From the NCBI GenBank assembly GCA_018266875.1, contig JAFDZR010000035.1, positions 1 to 46,304 on the forward strand: a DNA stretch of 46,304 bases, written 5' to 3'. The first letter of the stretch is position 1, and each line of letters opens with the position of its first letter. Shown here piece by piece: positions 18,037-26,757 of this stretch. Below the pieces are notes generated by a model. The model was given only the letters and a program-made list of their open reading frames with translations, did no database searches and had not been told where the DNA came from. The DNA is from Bacteroidota bacterium. Lineage in GTDB: Bacteria; Bacteroidota; Ignavibacteria; Tepidaquicellales; Tepidaquicellaceae. The translations under genes were made by a program, and so were the position numbers.

Positions 18037-19419
18037 TCAAATGATCTTTGACACTTTATTCCTTTTAATAAATTTCCCGTAACCTTTACCTATATTAAGT
18101 TTTCCCTTATCCACTGCATTTTTACCTCTGAGCAGTACAGTTTCAACTTTCCCTGTTACTTCCCATCCTTCATACGCTGAATAATCCACATTCATATGAT
18201 GAGTCTTCACTGACAGCTTATGTTTTTTTTCAGGATCGAATATTATCAGATCCGCGTCACTTCCGATACCGAGAGAGCCTTTTCTCGGGAACATACCGAA
18301 AATCTTTGCAGCATTTGTCGAAGTCACTTCTACAAATTTATTTAAACTTATCTTTCCTTTTTTCACACCTTCGGAAAACAGCAGTTCCATTCTGTGTTCA
18401 ATAGCCGGATGACCGTTCGGGATCTTTGAAAAATCCTTTTCTCCCATGAGTTTCTTTTTCCATTCAAACGGACAGTGATCCGTCCCGACAACCTGAACGA
18501 GTCCCTGGTTGATTCCCGCCCATAAAGATTTCTGATCTTTTTTTTCACGAAGCGGAGGACTCATTACCCATTTTGCTCCTTCGAAATCCTTTTCATACAA
18601 AGATGCGTCAAGTAAAAGATACTGAATGCATGTTTCCACAAATACTTTCTGATCACGTTCCGTGGCTCTGCGAATCTCATTCAATGCTCCTTCGCACGTC
18701 ATATGAACTATATAAGCGGGAACGCCTGTATGATAAGCCATATCGGCAAATCTGCCTGAAGCTTCTGACTCAGTGATCTCGGGCTGTGAGAGATAATGAT
18801 ACAGCGGCGAAAGCTTTCCTTCCCCGCGGTGTTTTGCTATCAGAAAATCTATGATATCACCGTGAGTGGCATGAACAGTAACAATTCCTCCTTTATCCCT
18901 GACTTCATTCATGAGTCCGATCATCATTCTGTCATCTATCATGAGAGCTCCTTTGTAAGCCATGAAAGTTTTAAAAGAAGTAATGCCTTCTTTTTCAATC
19001 ATGCTGCTGATCTCTTTTTTTGTATCTTCATTGAAATCAGTAACAGCCATATGAAATGAGTAATCGCTCAGGGCATTACCGTCAGATCTTCCCTGCCATT
19101 CTTCAAGAGCTGAATAGAGTGATTTTCCCTGCGTCTGAAGAACAAAATCAATAACCATTGTAGTACCGCCGTGTAGCGCTGCAGCAGTGCCTGTTTCGTA
19201 ATTATCGCTTGAGAAAGTTCCCATGAAAGGCATGTCGAGATGAACGTGAGGGTCAATGCCTCCCGGGAAAACAAATTTTCCTGCTGCATCAATTACTTCA
19301 TCAGCTTTGACATTAAGATCTTTTCCGACGGATGAAATTGTTTCACCTTCTATGAAAACATCGGCAATACAGTCTTCCGATGAAGTGATTAGTCTTCCGT
19401 TTTTAATTAAAATAGACAT
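18037..19419 (-). CDS. hydA: Dihydropyrimidinase (hydantoinase family)
   Basis: A 460-residue cyclic amidohydrolase that opens dihydrouracil or dihydrothymine to the N-carbamoyl beta-amino acid. The binuclear metal site is visible: His58 and His60 in DPHVHLD, Lys156 in FMAYKG (the carboxylated bridging lysine), His183 in VHATHGD, His239 in VHMTCEG, and Asp314 in GTDHCPF. The positions fit characterised dihydropyrimidinases. It is last in a minus-strand run after an NCS1 transporter gene, 27 bases away. A D-hydantoinase specificity cannot be ruled out, but the neighbours favour pyrimidine breakdown. Confidence 0.92.
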   Translation of the reverse strand: MSILIKNGRLITSSEDCIADVFIEGETISSVGKDLNVKADEVIDAAGKFVFPGGIDPHVHLDMPFMGTFSSDNYETGTAAALHGGTTMVIDFVLQTQGKSLYSALEEWQGRSDGNALSDYSFHMAVTDFNEDTKKEISSMIEKEGITSFKTFMAYKGALMIDDRMMIGLMNEVRDKGGIVTVHATHGDIIDFLIAKHRGEGKLSPLYHYLSQPEITESEASGRFADMAYHTGVPAYIVHMTCEGALNEIRRATERDQKVFVETCIQYLLLDASLYEKDFEGAKWVMSPPLREKKDQKSLWAGINQGLVQVVGTDHCPFEWKKKLMGEKDFSKIPNGHPAIEHRMELLFSEGVKKGKISLNKFVEVTSTNAAKIFGMFPRKGSLGIGSDADLIIFDPEKKHKLSVKTHHMNVDYSAYEGWEVTGKVETVLLRGKNAVDKGKLNIGKGYGKFIKRNKVSKII

Positions 19420-19446
19420 ATTAAGAATTTTATTTAAATTTTAAAA

Positions 19447-20949
19447 TTAAGTTGTTTCCTGAAGATTAATTTCAATTGTCTGTTTCACGCTTTTCATTAA
19501 AATCAGATACACTGCAAAAGATATTCCGAATCCGACAAACCATGCATAATGATAAAGATTGTCGATCCAGAGGGGGAAAGTATCTTTATTTACCAATCCG
19601 ACAGTTGTAAGAAATCCCGGAGCGTTTGGAATTATACCTGCAATAAGAGATATGACAGCGGCTTTGTTATATCCTTTCTGATAAGAATAATTTCCGCCTG
19701 ATATATATAATTCATTTACATTCAGTATTTTACTTCTGATGAAATAATAATCCGCTATCATTATTCCTCCGACAGGACCAAGCAGACTTGAATATGCGAT
19801 CAGCCATGTAAAAATATATCCGTTCGGATCTGCAATCAGTTTCCAGGGAAAAATAAGGATACCGATCACACCGGTAATGTAGCCGCCTTTTTTAAAATTA
19901 ATTTTAGAAGGCGCAAGATGAGCGAAATCATTTGCGGGACTTACAATATTGGCGGCGATATTAGTTGCAAGAGTAGAGAGAGCAATACAAATCATTGCAA
20001 TACTTACAACAATTTTATTTTCGAATTTTCCTGCAAGTACAACAGGATCCCAGATAGTATTTCCGTAAATAATAACCGTTGCAGAAGTAACAACCACACC
20101 GATAAATGAGAACATAGTCATGGAAGGAGGAAGTCCGATGATCTGTCCCATGACCTGCGCTTTCTGACTTTTTGCATAGCGGGTGAAATCAGGAATATTG
20201 AGCGAGAGAGTTGCCCAGAATCCTACCATTCCGGTCAGAGCGGGAAAGAAGAAGTCCCAGAATTCAGATGAAGTCTGAAACTTATCCGGCTGTGACAAGA
20301 TCGGTCCGAATCCATTACCTGCAGATACAGCCCAGTAAAGCAAAGCAAGCGCTGATAGCGGCAGAAAATATGCTTTGAATACAAGAAGTTTTTTAATGCT
20401 GTCAACGCCGAGATAGACCACATACATATTCACAAGCCAGAAAAGAAAAAAACAAATCGCCGGTCCTGTTTCAAGTCTGAATGATTCAGGGAAAACCCGC
20501 GGCAACAGAGCTAATGAAGGCATCCAGGATGCGATCATTAAATATAATGCAAAGCCGCCGATCCATGTTTGTATCCCGAACCAGCCGCAGGCAACAATTG
20601 CTCTAAGGACCGCAGGAATGTTAGCGCCTTTTGTACCGAAACTTGATCTTGCAAAAACAGGAAAAGGAATTCCGTATTTCGCACCGGCATGACCGTTGAG
20701 AATCATAGGAATAAGGACGATCGTATTTCCGAGAAAAATTGTAAGAATAGACTGCCACCAGTTCATACCGCCTTCTATGAGAGAACTTGCAAGCATATAA
20801 GTCGGAATACACAAACTCATACTGATCCAGAGCGCTGCATAGTTCCATGTATTCCAGGTTCGACGGGATTCCGGAACGGGAGCAAGATCTTCGCTGTAAA
20901 GAGAATCAGAAAAATCGCCGCTTTTTTCTTCGGTCTGAGTATTATTCAT
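19447..20949 (-). CDS. NCS1-family nucleobase:cation symporter
   Basis: A 500-residue inner-membrane protein with about 12 hydrophobic helices. Family landmarks are LAPVPESRRTWNTWNYAALW at the N-terminus, IPFPVFARSSFGTKGANIPA, and FWATLSLNIPDFTRYAKS. NCS1 carriers import uracil, cytosine, purines, allantoin or hydantoins with Na+ or H+. Position between a dihydropyrimidinase and an aminotransferase gene suggests a pyrimidine or hydantoin substrate, which is inference from context. Confidence 0.92.
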   Translation of the reverse strand: MNNTQTEEKSGDFSDSLYSEDLAPVPESRRTWNTWNYAALWISMSLCIPTYMLASSLIEGGMNWWQSILTIFLGNTIVLIPMILNGHAGAKYGIPFPVFARSSFGTKGANIPAVLRAIVACGWFGIQTWIGGFALYLMIASWMPSLALLPRVFPESFRLETGPAICFFLFWLVNMYVVYLGVDSIKKLLVFKAYFLPLSALALLYWAVSAGNGFGPILSQPDKFQTSSEFWDFFFPALTGMVGFWATLSLNIPDFTRYAKSQKAQVMGQIIGLPPSMTMFSFIGVVVTSATVIIYGNTIWDPVVLAGKFENKIVVSIAMICIALSTLATNIAANIVSPANDFAHLAPSKINFKKGGYITGVIGILIFPWKLIADPNGYIFTWLIAYSSLLGPVGGIMIADYYFIRSKILNVNELYISGGNYSYQKGYNKAAVISLIAGIIPNAPGFLTTVGLVNKDTFPLWIDNLYHYAWFVGFGISFAVYLILMKSVKQTIEINLQETT

Positions 20950-21044
20950 TTAAAAGAAAATTTATTCAGAATTAAAATAAATATTTTTAAAGAATTGACG
21001 AGATTAATATTTAAAAAATTAAATAGTATTTTTCAACTAATTCT

Positions 21045-22397
21045 TTATACAGTTTCCTGATCAGCAATTTTCAATGCCTCCGATATGATCTCCATACCTT
21101 CATCGATCTGCTCTTTTGTTACACATAAAGGCGGAGCAACAAATATAAGATTCCAGCGGCTCAGAGTGTACATTCCGAGTTCAGATAATTTCGCAGTTAC
21201 CTTTGGCATTACTCCCATTTCAGCGGGAGAAGCATTCCACTTAGCCATAGGTTCTTTTGTTTTGCGGTTCTTAACCAGTTCGATACATCCCAGCAGTCCC
21301 GTATTTCTGAAGTCACCTATGGAGGGATGTTTTCCCATCATATCACACATTTTCTGATCAATGTATTTTCCCATTACAGCGGCATTTTCTATAAGGTTCT
21401 CTTCTTCATAAATTTTTATTACGGCATTAGCAGCGGCAAGAGTGACAGGATGTGAAGAATAAGTCAGACCGAGAGGAAGGGGTTTATCATCGTATGTTTT
21501 TGCAATCTCCTCGGATATCATAATTCCTCCGAGCGGCAGATAAGCCGAAGTAATTCCTTTCGCCATACACATTATATCCGGTTCTACTCCGTGATTATCT
21601 ATACCGAACCATTTGCCTGTTCTCCCGAATCCGCTCATCACTTCATCATCAATAGTCAGGATTCCGTATTTACCGGCAATTGCCTTTACACCTTTCCAGT
21701 AGCCGGGAGTTAATTTAATACATCCGGAAGAACCTGATTCGCCTTCGAGAATAATTGCGGCAACATTTCCCGGTCCTTCATACTGCACTATCCTTTCAAG
21801 ATGAGCAAGAGCATTTTCAGTACATTCCTGAGGAGTGTTGCTTTTCCAGGGACATCTGTAAAAGTAAGGATTTTCCGCATGAATAAAATTTGGCGCCTGC
21901 TGGGAATCTACAGCATGTTTTCTGGGATCACCGCCTGCGGAAAAAGAGGAATAAGTAGCGCCGTGATATGACTGATACAGGGAAATAATTTTATGTCTGC
22001 CGGTGTAGAGTCTTGCCAGCTTAATGGCATTCTCAATTGCTTCGGCTCCGCCGAGAGTGAAAAATACCCTGTTGAGTTTTCCGGGAGTAATTTCAGAAAG
22101 CTTCAGACCGAGTTCAGCCCTTGCCGGAGTAGTCATACTTGGATTAATGTAACTTATTTCCTTCATTTGTTCGGATACTGCGTCCAGGACTTTCGGATGC
22201 CCGTGACCTATATTGACGCAGATAAGCTGAGATGAAAAATCCAGATATTTTTTTCCGTCGATATCATAAAAGTAAACTCCTTCTCCTTTGGTAATGACAG
22301 CCGGGGAGAAGCCTTTTTGTTTTGACCATGAAGTGACAGTATGGTTTAGACTGTTTTTGATAATTTCTTCCCGAGACATGGCGGTTACGGTTTTCAT
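21045..22397 (-). CDS. Class III omega-amino-acid aminotransferase
   Basis: A 450-residue PLP enzyme of the class III (ornithine/omega-amino acid) aminotransferases. Lys280 in CMAKGITSAYLPLGG is the PLP lysine, and IDDEVMSGFGRTG (249-261) holds the PLP-ring aspartate. SYHGATYSS is the typical phosphate/ring-stacking strand. Members convert beta-alanine to malonate semialdehyde, among other substrates. The adjacent dihydropyrimidinase, nucleobase transporter and semialdehyde dehydrogenase genes make a beta-alanine or beta-aminoisobutyrate substrate likely, though specificity cannot be proven from sequence. Confidence 0.88.
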   Translation of the reverse strand: MKTVTAMSREEIIKNSLNHTVTSWSKQKGFSPAVITKGEGVYFYDIDGKKYLDFSSQLICVNIGHGHPKVLDAVSEQMKEISYINPSMTTPARAELGLKLSEITPGKLNRVFFTLGGAEAIENAIKLARLYTGRHKIISLYQSYHGATYSSFSAGGDPRKHAVDSQQAPNFIHAENPYFYRCPWKSNTPQECTENALAHLERIVQYEGPGNVAAIILEGESGSSGCIKLTPGYWKGVKAIAGKYGILTIDDEVMSGFGRTGKWFGIDNHGVEPDIMCMAKGITSAYLPLGGIMISEEIAKTYDDKPLPLGLTYSSHPVTLAAANAVIKIYEEENLIENAAVMGKYIDQKMCDMMGKHPSIGDFRNTGLLGCIELVKNRKTKEPMAKWNASPAEMGVMPKVTAKLSELGMYTLSRWNLIFVAPPLCVTKEQIDEGMEIISEALKIADQETV

Positions 22398-22425
22398 AGT
22401 GATAATATTAATGATTATTAAATAT

Positions 22426-22453
22426 GATGAAAAACGTTTAAAAGGTTTTCATC
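22426..22453. repeat. REP-like hairpin abutting a dead REP-associated transposase
   Basis: GATGAAAA (22426-22433) and TTTTCATC (22446-22453) are inverted repeats around a short loop. The stop codon of the adjacent transposase fossil (22449-22451, minus strand) lies in the right arm. The core CGTTTAAAAGGTTTTC is shared exactly with another palindrome at 39662-39681. Hairpins beside REP-associated transposases are the expected companions of that family. Confidence 0.55.
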
Positions 22454-22890
22454 CTTCAATGACACTGTAATTCTTCAGAAAGAAATCACATTCTTCCGGA
22501 ATGGTAATATTTTTATGATATTCTTTTCTGAACATCAATAAACCGGCTTGTTTTTTCTACATTGCATTCACAGACCGAGTAAGCGAAGAAAAATTTCTGC
22601 AATGAAAATTTATCCGCAGTTAATTCATTCTGATCTATCCGGTTAGAGTAATCGCCTTTTACATTTTTCATTAATTCGGAAATGTTATCAATAGGATTCT
22701 ACAGAAACAAAACATGCGAATGATCTTTACAGCCGTTAATGTTTATTACTTTTGATTTATATTCGTTTGTTAATCTGGATCTGATCCTGAAATAAAGTTT
22801 TTCTTTAAAATTTCCGCTGATCAGTTTTCAAAATCCTTCGTGTCGGAAAATTTATGAATGCAAATGTTTATACGCTGAAAATGCACTGTT
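22449..22890 (-). pseudogene. Decayed REP-associated tyrosine (IS200-like) transposase
   Basis: This lies in the 597-base gap between the aminotransferase and dehydrogenase genes. Minus-strand translation recovers a Y1-transposase outline: KEKLYFRIRSRLTNEYKSK, then INGCKDHSHVLFL with the HUH metal motif (22714-22722), then NISELMKNVKGDYSNRI, then FFFAYSVCECNVEKTSRFID. It is dead: in-frame stops occur at 22828-22830 and 22699-22701, and a frameshift lies near 22511-22526, after which REYHKN-type sequence continues to a TGA at 22449-22451. The residue where the catalytic tyrosine is expected (YI..Q) appears to be Phe. The 5' end is uncertain. It interrupts the minus-strand catabolic run. The rest of the gap (22891-22994) shows nothing recognisable. 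Confidence 0.75.
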
Positions 22891-22994
22891 ATCCGCTCCT
22901 TCCGAAAAACCGTTTATACAGTTTTTCACCCCTCCGCCAAATCCACCCAATTTTCATTTTCCTGTCCACCAATATTCGAGTCTTTCCATTTCCC

Positions 22995-24455
22995 CTACGA
23001 CATCCAGTTGCTCTTCGACTCAGGATTCCACTTCGTCGTGGTCTTCTTCTGCAATGTCCAGAATTCTATCGAACTCTTTCCCGTGATATCACATACTCCG
23101 AACTTAGACTCATTCCATCCCCCAAATGAAAACGGTTCACGCGGAACAGGCACTCCGATATTCACGCCGATCATCCCGGCACTCGCCTTTTCCATTATAT
23201 ATCTCGCAGCTCCGCCGCTTTGTGTGAATACTGATGCGGCGTTTCCGTACTCCGAACTGTTCTCGATCTTCAGCGCTTCATCAATGTCTTTAGCTCTGAT
23301 TATCGCCAGCACCGGTCCGAAAACTTCCTCTTTTGCAATCGCCATTTCAGGCGTTACAAAATCTATCACAGTCGGTCCGACGTAAAATCCATCTTCTTTT
23401 CCTTTGACAGAAGTCTTCCTGCCGTCTACCAAAACTTTCGCGCCTGCATTCTCAGCTTCTGTAATATATCGTTCTATTCTCTCTTTGGCTTCTTTACTAA
23501 TGACCGAACCGAGATTCTCGCCCGGCACTATCTTCTTAGCTTCATTGCATATCTTATCCACTATGATGTCAATCTCCCCGACTCCCACCATTGCTGAAGC
23601 CGCCATGCACCTCTGACCTGCGCAGCCTGACATTGATGCGGCTACGTTGTTTGCAGTCATTTCCGGATGTGCGTCCGGCAGAACTATCAGATGATTCTTC
23701 GCTCCGCCCAGCGCCAGACATCTTTTCAGATTTGAGGTTGCTCTCTTATAAACAATCTTTGCAACTTTAGTCGAACCGACAAATGATACTGCTGAAATTC
23801 CGGGATGATCACAGATTGCTTCCACTATTTCCCTGTCGCCGTTTACAATGTTGAATACTCCGTCAGGAAGTCCGGCTTCTTTCAGCATTTCGGCAATTCT
23901 GTTAGCGCTGATCGGAACCTGTTCTGAGGGTTTTAAAATCATGCAGTTTCCCAAAGCGATTGCATTCGGAATAGTCCAGTGCGGGACCATGTGAGGAAAA
24001 TTAAACGGAGCTATTGATGCCACTACTCCGACAGGTTTATATTCAATGCGGCATTCCACACCCGAGCTCACTTCCAGAATTTCACCTCCGACGAGCTGCG
24101 GCAGTGAACAGGCAAATTCTGTAAGCTCAATACTTTTCTCAACCTCTGCAATTGATTCATCCATCGTCTTTCCGTTTTCAATATGCGTGAGTTCTGCAAG
24201 TTCTTTGAGGTTTTTTTCAAGAAGTGTTTTGTATCTGTAAAAAACCTGCACTCTTTCTTTGATCGGAATTCCTGACCATAAGGGAAACGCTTCTTTTGCT
24301 GACTTTACTGCATCGTCGAGATCTTTCATTGTTGACATGGGTACAGTGGAAATCACCTTTCCGTCTGACGGACAGATGACATCCATTATTTTGTGTCCGT
24401 TCTTTGTAAACTTCCCAGATATATAATTTTTTACTTCCGGTAACTGCTGTTCCAT
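22995..24455 (-). CDS. mmsA: CoA-acylating malonate/methylmalonate-semialdehyde dehydrogenase
   Basis: A 486-residue aldehyde dehydrogenase of the MmsA/IolA type. It converts malonate semialdehyde to acetyl-CoA, or methylmalonate semialdehyde to propionyl-CoA, with NAD+, CoA and CO2 release. The catalytic cysteine is Cys283 in the subfamily motif SGCAGQRCMAAS. APFNFPHMVPHW (149-160) and GGAKNHLIVLPDA (250-262) are also diagnostic. Upstream on the chromosome, but downstream in transcription, lie the transposase fossil and the aminotransferase. It fits the last step of beta-alanine and beta-aminoisobutyrate use from pyrimidines; valine or inositol breakdown are alternatives. Confidence 0.93.
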   Translation of the reverse strand: MEQQLPEVKNYISGKFTKNGHKIMDVICPSDGKVISTVPMSTMKDLDDAVKSAKEAFPLWSGIPIKERVQVFYRYKTLLEKNLKELAELTHIENGKTMDESIAEVEKSIELTEFACSLPQLVGGEILEVSSGVECRIEYKPVGVVASIAPFNFPHMVPHWTIPNAIALGNCMILKPSEQVPISANRIAEMLKEAGLPDGVFNIVNGDREIVEAICDHPGISAVSFVGSTKVAKIVYKRATSNLKRCLALGGAKNHLIVLPDAHPEMTANNVAASMSGCAGQRCMAASAMVGVGEIDIIVDKICNEAKKIVPGENLGSVISKEAKERIERYITEAENAGAKVLVDGRKTSVKGKEDGFYVGPTVIDFVTPEMAIAKEEVFGPVLAIIRAKDIDEALKIENSSEYGNAASVFTQSGGAARYIMEKASAGMIGVNIGVPVPREPFSFGGWNESKFGVCDITGKSSIEFWTLQKKTTTKWNPESKSNWMS

Positions 24456-24612
24456 ATTTTTTATAATGTTTAAATTTTTTTCTATTGTGAAAATAGATTT
24501 TTAGCCTTTTAAAAAAAAGGAAGATTATGAACGGGTAATGTATACAGCAATTCTATCCAAATAAAACTTGAATATTAATATCTCTATTAATATGTTATTG
24601 AAATTTCAGTTT

Positions 24613-25536
24613 ATGCAAAACATTATAAAACTTACCGCCGCTTTATTTTTTTTACTGTTTATAATTTCAGCCGGCAATGTATTCTCTCAGGATGCGCCTC
24701 CGAAAATTTTAGTAGTTACTGCGCATCCGGATGATGACGCGCTTTTTGCCGGCACTAATTATAAAATTATTCACGACCTGAAAGGAACCGTTGATCTTGC
24801 TCTCATTACAAACGGCGAGGGAGGTTATAAATATTCCTCTCTCGCTGAGGATATTTACGGACATCAACTTACAAATGAAGATACCGGCAGAAAATATCTT
24901 CCCGCGATCAGAAAAAAAGAACTGGAAGCGGGCGGTAAGATAATCGGCATAAGAAATTATTATTACTTCGATCAGAAAGATAACCGTTACCTTACATCTG
25001 AATTCATAAAGGAAATTCTCGACAGCAATATCTGGGATATCGGTTTCATCAGATCAAAGCTGAAGGAAATTCTCGTCAACGGAAATTATGATTTTGTATT
25101 CGTTATGACGCCAACAAAAGAAACTCACGCTCATCACAGCGCTTCAGCTATTCTCGCTCTTCAGGCAATCGAATCCCTTGAACCTGATAAGAGACCTGTT
25201 GTCCTCGGAGGATCAGGTTCCTCTCTGAGCGATACAGTTAATTACATATACAGGGGATTTGAAGGTTATCCTGTTACAAATGTAAGCGACAGTATTCCGT
25301 TCCGGTTTGACCGGACACAGAAATTCGGATACAAAGACGTCCTCAATTATAAAATAGTTGTCAACTGGCTGATCGCCGAACATAAATCGCAGGGAACCAT
25401 GCAGCTTCTCATGAACCGCGGAGACATTGAGAATTACTGGTATTATGACATCAATCCCGAAAGCGGAAAGGAAAAAACTAAGCGGCTTTTTGATAAACTG
25501 AAAATAAATTATTATCCGAAATTAGAATATAATTAA
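24613..25536 (+). CDS. Exported PIG-L (LmbE-like) deacetylase
   Basis: A 307-residue zinc-dependent N-deacetylase. VVTAHPDDDALFAG (from residue 35) holds the zinc/base motif HPDD, and HAHHSA (172-177) supplies further zinc histidines. The start at ATG 24613 gives a good signal peptide (NIIKLTAALFFLLFIISA, cut after VFSQ). An ATG at 24592 and a TTG at 24568 in the same frame would add an odd leader. Family members remove acetyl groups from GlcNAc-type sugars or related conjugates; the exported form here should act in the periplasm. It ends 3 bases before the binding-protein gene, implying an operon. Confidence 0.87.
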   Translation: MQNIIKLTAALFFLLFIISAGNVFSQDAPPKILVVTAHPDDDALFAGTNYKIIHDLKGTVDLALITNGEGGYKYSSLAEDIYGHQLTNEDTGRKYLPAIRKKELEAGGKIIGIRNYYYFDQKDNRYLTSEFIKEILDSNIWDIGFIRSKLKEILVNGNYDFVFVMTPTKETHAHHSASAILALQAIESLEPDKRPVVLGGSGSSLSDTVNYIYRGFEGYPVTNVSDSIPFRFDRTQKFGYKDVLNYKIVVNWLIAEHKSQGTMQLLMNRGDIENYWYYDINPESGKEKTKRLFDKLKINYYPKLEYN

Positions 25537-25539
25537 AGT

Positions 25540-26568
25540 ATGAAAATATTATTACCGTTTTTGTTTCTGCTGTCTGTAACGATCTTTTTCGGATGCAGTA
25601 AGGATTCAAGGAAGAAGCTTACAGTTTATTCTCCTCACGGAAAAGAAATGCTCGGAGAATTTGAAAAAAGATTTGAAGCCGCCAATCCGGATATTGACGT
25701 CCAGTGGCTCGACATGGGATCACAGGAAGTCTTCGACAGAATAAAAACCGAAAAGGAAAATCCTCTCTGCGATGTCTGGTGGGGAGCTCCCGCTACAATA
25801 TTCATGCGCGCTGAGAAGGAAGGTTTACTGGAGAAATATATTCCTGCATGGTCTGAAAACATCCCCGCTGCCAGCAAAAGTAAAGACGGTAAATGGTTCG
25901 GTACATTTCTTACTCCTCAGGTGATAGCATTCAATGACAAGACTCTGACAAATGAAAAAGCACCGAAGGACTGGGATGATCTTATTACCCCGGAATGGAA
26001 AGGAAAAATAATTATAAGAAATCCGATGGCGTCCGGAACAATGCGCGTAATATATTCCGCCGCAATTGCAAATTCAATAAAGACTACAGGTAATGACAGG
26101 GAAGGTTTTGACTGGCTTCGAAAGCTTGATGCGAATACTTCCGACTATGCTGCAGATCCGACTCAGATGTACATAAAACTTTCAGGTGACAAAGAAGCTG
26201 TTACTCTATGGAATATGCCTGATATAATTCTTCAGAAGACGCTTTACAACTATCCGTTCGGATATAATTTCCCTGCACTCGGAACCGTTGTTCTCACAGA
26301 CGGAATTGCTATAATTAATGGTACTAAGAATCCTGAAGCCGCAAGAAAATTTTATGATTTTGTTACCAGTCAGGAAAGTCTTATTCTTCAGTCTGAAAAA
26401 TTTTTCCGGATCCCTGCAAGGAATGACATTCCGAAAGATAAACTTCCGGAATGGGTAAGGCAGGCTGATTACAAAACAATGGATCTGGACTGGGAACTGA
26501 TCTCCGAAAAGGAATCGGAATGGATGAAGATCTGGGATACTGAGATAAAAGGAAAATCTAATAATTAA
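25540..26568 (+). CDS. ABC transporter substrate-binding lipoprotein (iron/phosphonate type)
   Basis: A 342-residue extracellular solute-binding protein. A lipobox in LSVTIFFGC predicts lipidation at Cys19. The fold opens with KLTVYSPHGKEMLGEFEKRFE and has GNPxx-type hinges such as IIIRNPMASGTMRVIYSA. It is like FbpA/AfuA iron(III)-binding or 2-aminoethylphosphonate-binding proteins, in line with the fused permease downstream. The ligand cannot be assigned. It follows the PIG-L gene by 3 bases; a 189-base gap separates it from the ATPase. Confidence 0.85.
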   Translation: MKILLPFLFLLSVTIFFGCSKDSRKKLTVYSPHGKEMLGEFEKRFEAANPDIDVQWLDMGSQEVFDRIKTEKENPLCDVWWGAPATIFMRAEKEGLLEKYIPAWSENIPAASKSKDGKWFGTFLTPQVIAFNDKTLTNEKAPKDWDDLITPEWKGKIIIRNPMASGTMRVIYSAAIANSIKTTGNDREGFDWLRKLDANTSDYAADPTQMYIKLSGDKEAVTLWNMPDIILQKTLYNYPFGYNFPALGTVVLTDGIAIINGTKNPEAARKFYDFVTSQESLILQSEKFFRIPARNDIPKDKLPEWVRQADYKTMDLDWELISEKESEWMKIWDTEIKGKSNN

Positions 26569-26589
26569 AAATATATTTTGCTGTAAATA

Positions 26590-26757
26590 AATATTTTTCT
26601 AGATTCCCCTCCTTAAAAAGGTGAGAGCCTGATGGTGGTTGTTGATGAACCTGAGTAAAAAAATCTATGAGCTCTTTTGAATATTTAATTTTTTTCCTTT
26701 TGTCTTAGTGTCTTTGTTTCTTTGTGGTAAAAATTCATTTAGTTAGAAAAACAACAC
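26590..26757. other. Gap inside the ABC operon with degenerate repeat-like sequence
   Basis: This gap has no ORF. It contains CCCCTCCTTAAAAAGGTG, an imperfect inverted repeat near 26605-26623, and a T/G-rich stretch with TTTG iterations (near 26700-26730). Similar strings are common between genes in Bacteroidota-like genomes, so a decayed dispersed repeat is likely. It may also carry a secondary promoter for the ATPase gene. Confidence 0.3.

Noticed and set aside
20689..21060. 123-codon plus-strand ORF
   Set aside because: It is antisense to the NCS1 carrier 5' end and the following gap, with no family features.
22854..23129. 91-codon plus-strand ORF near the transposase fossil
   Set aside because: Most of it overlaps the 3' end of mmsA in antisense, its product is low-complexity and proline-rich, and it has no recognisable motif.
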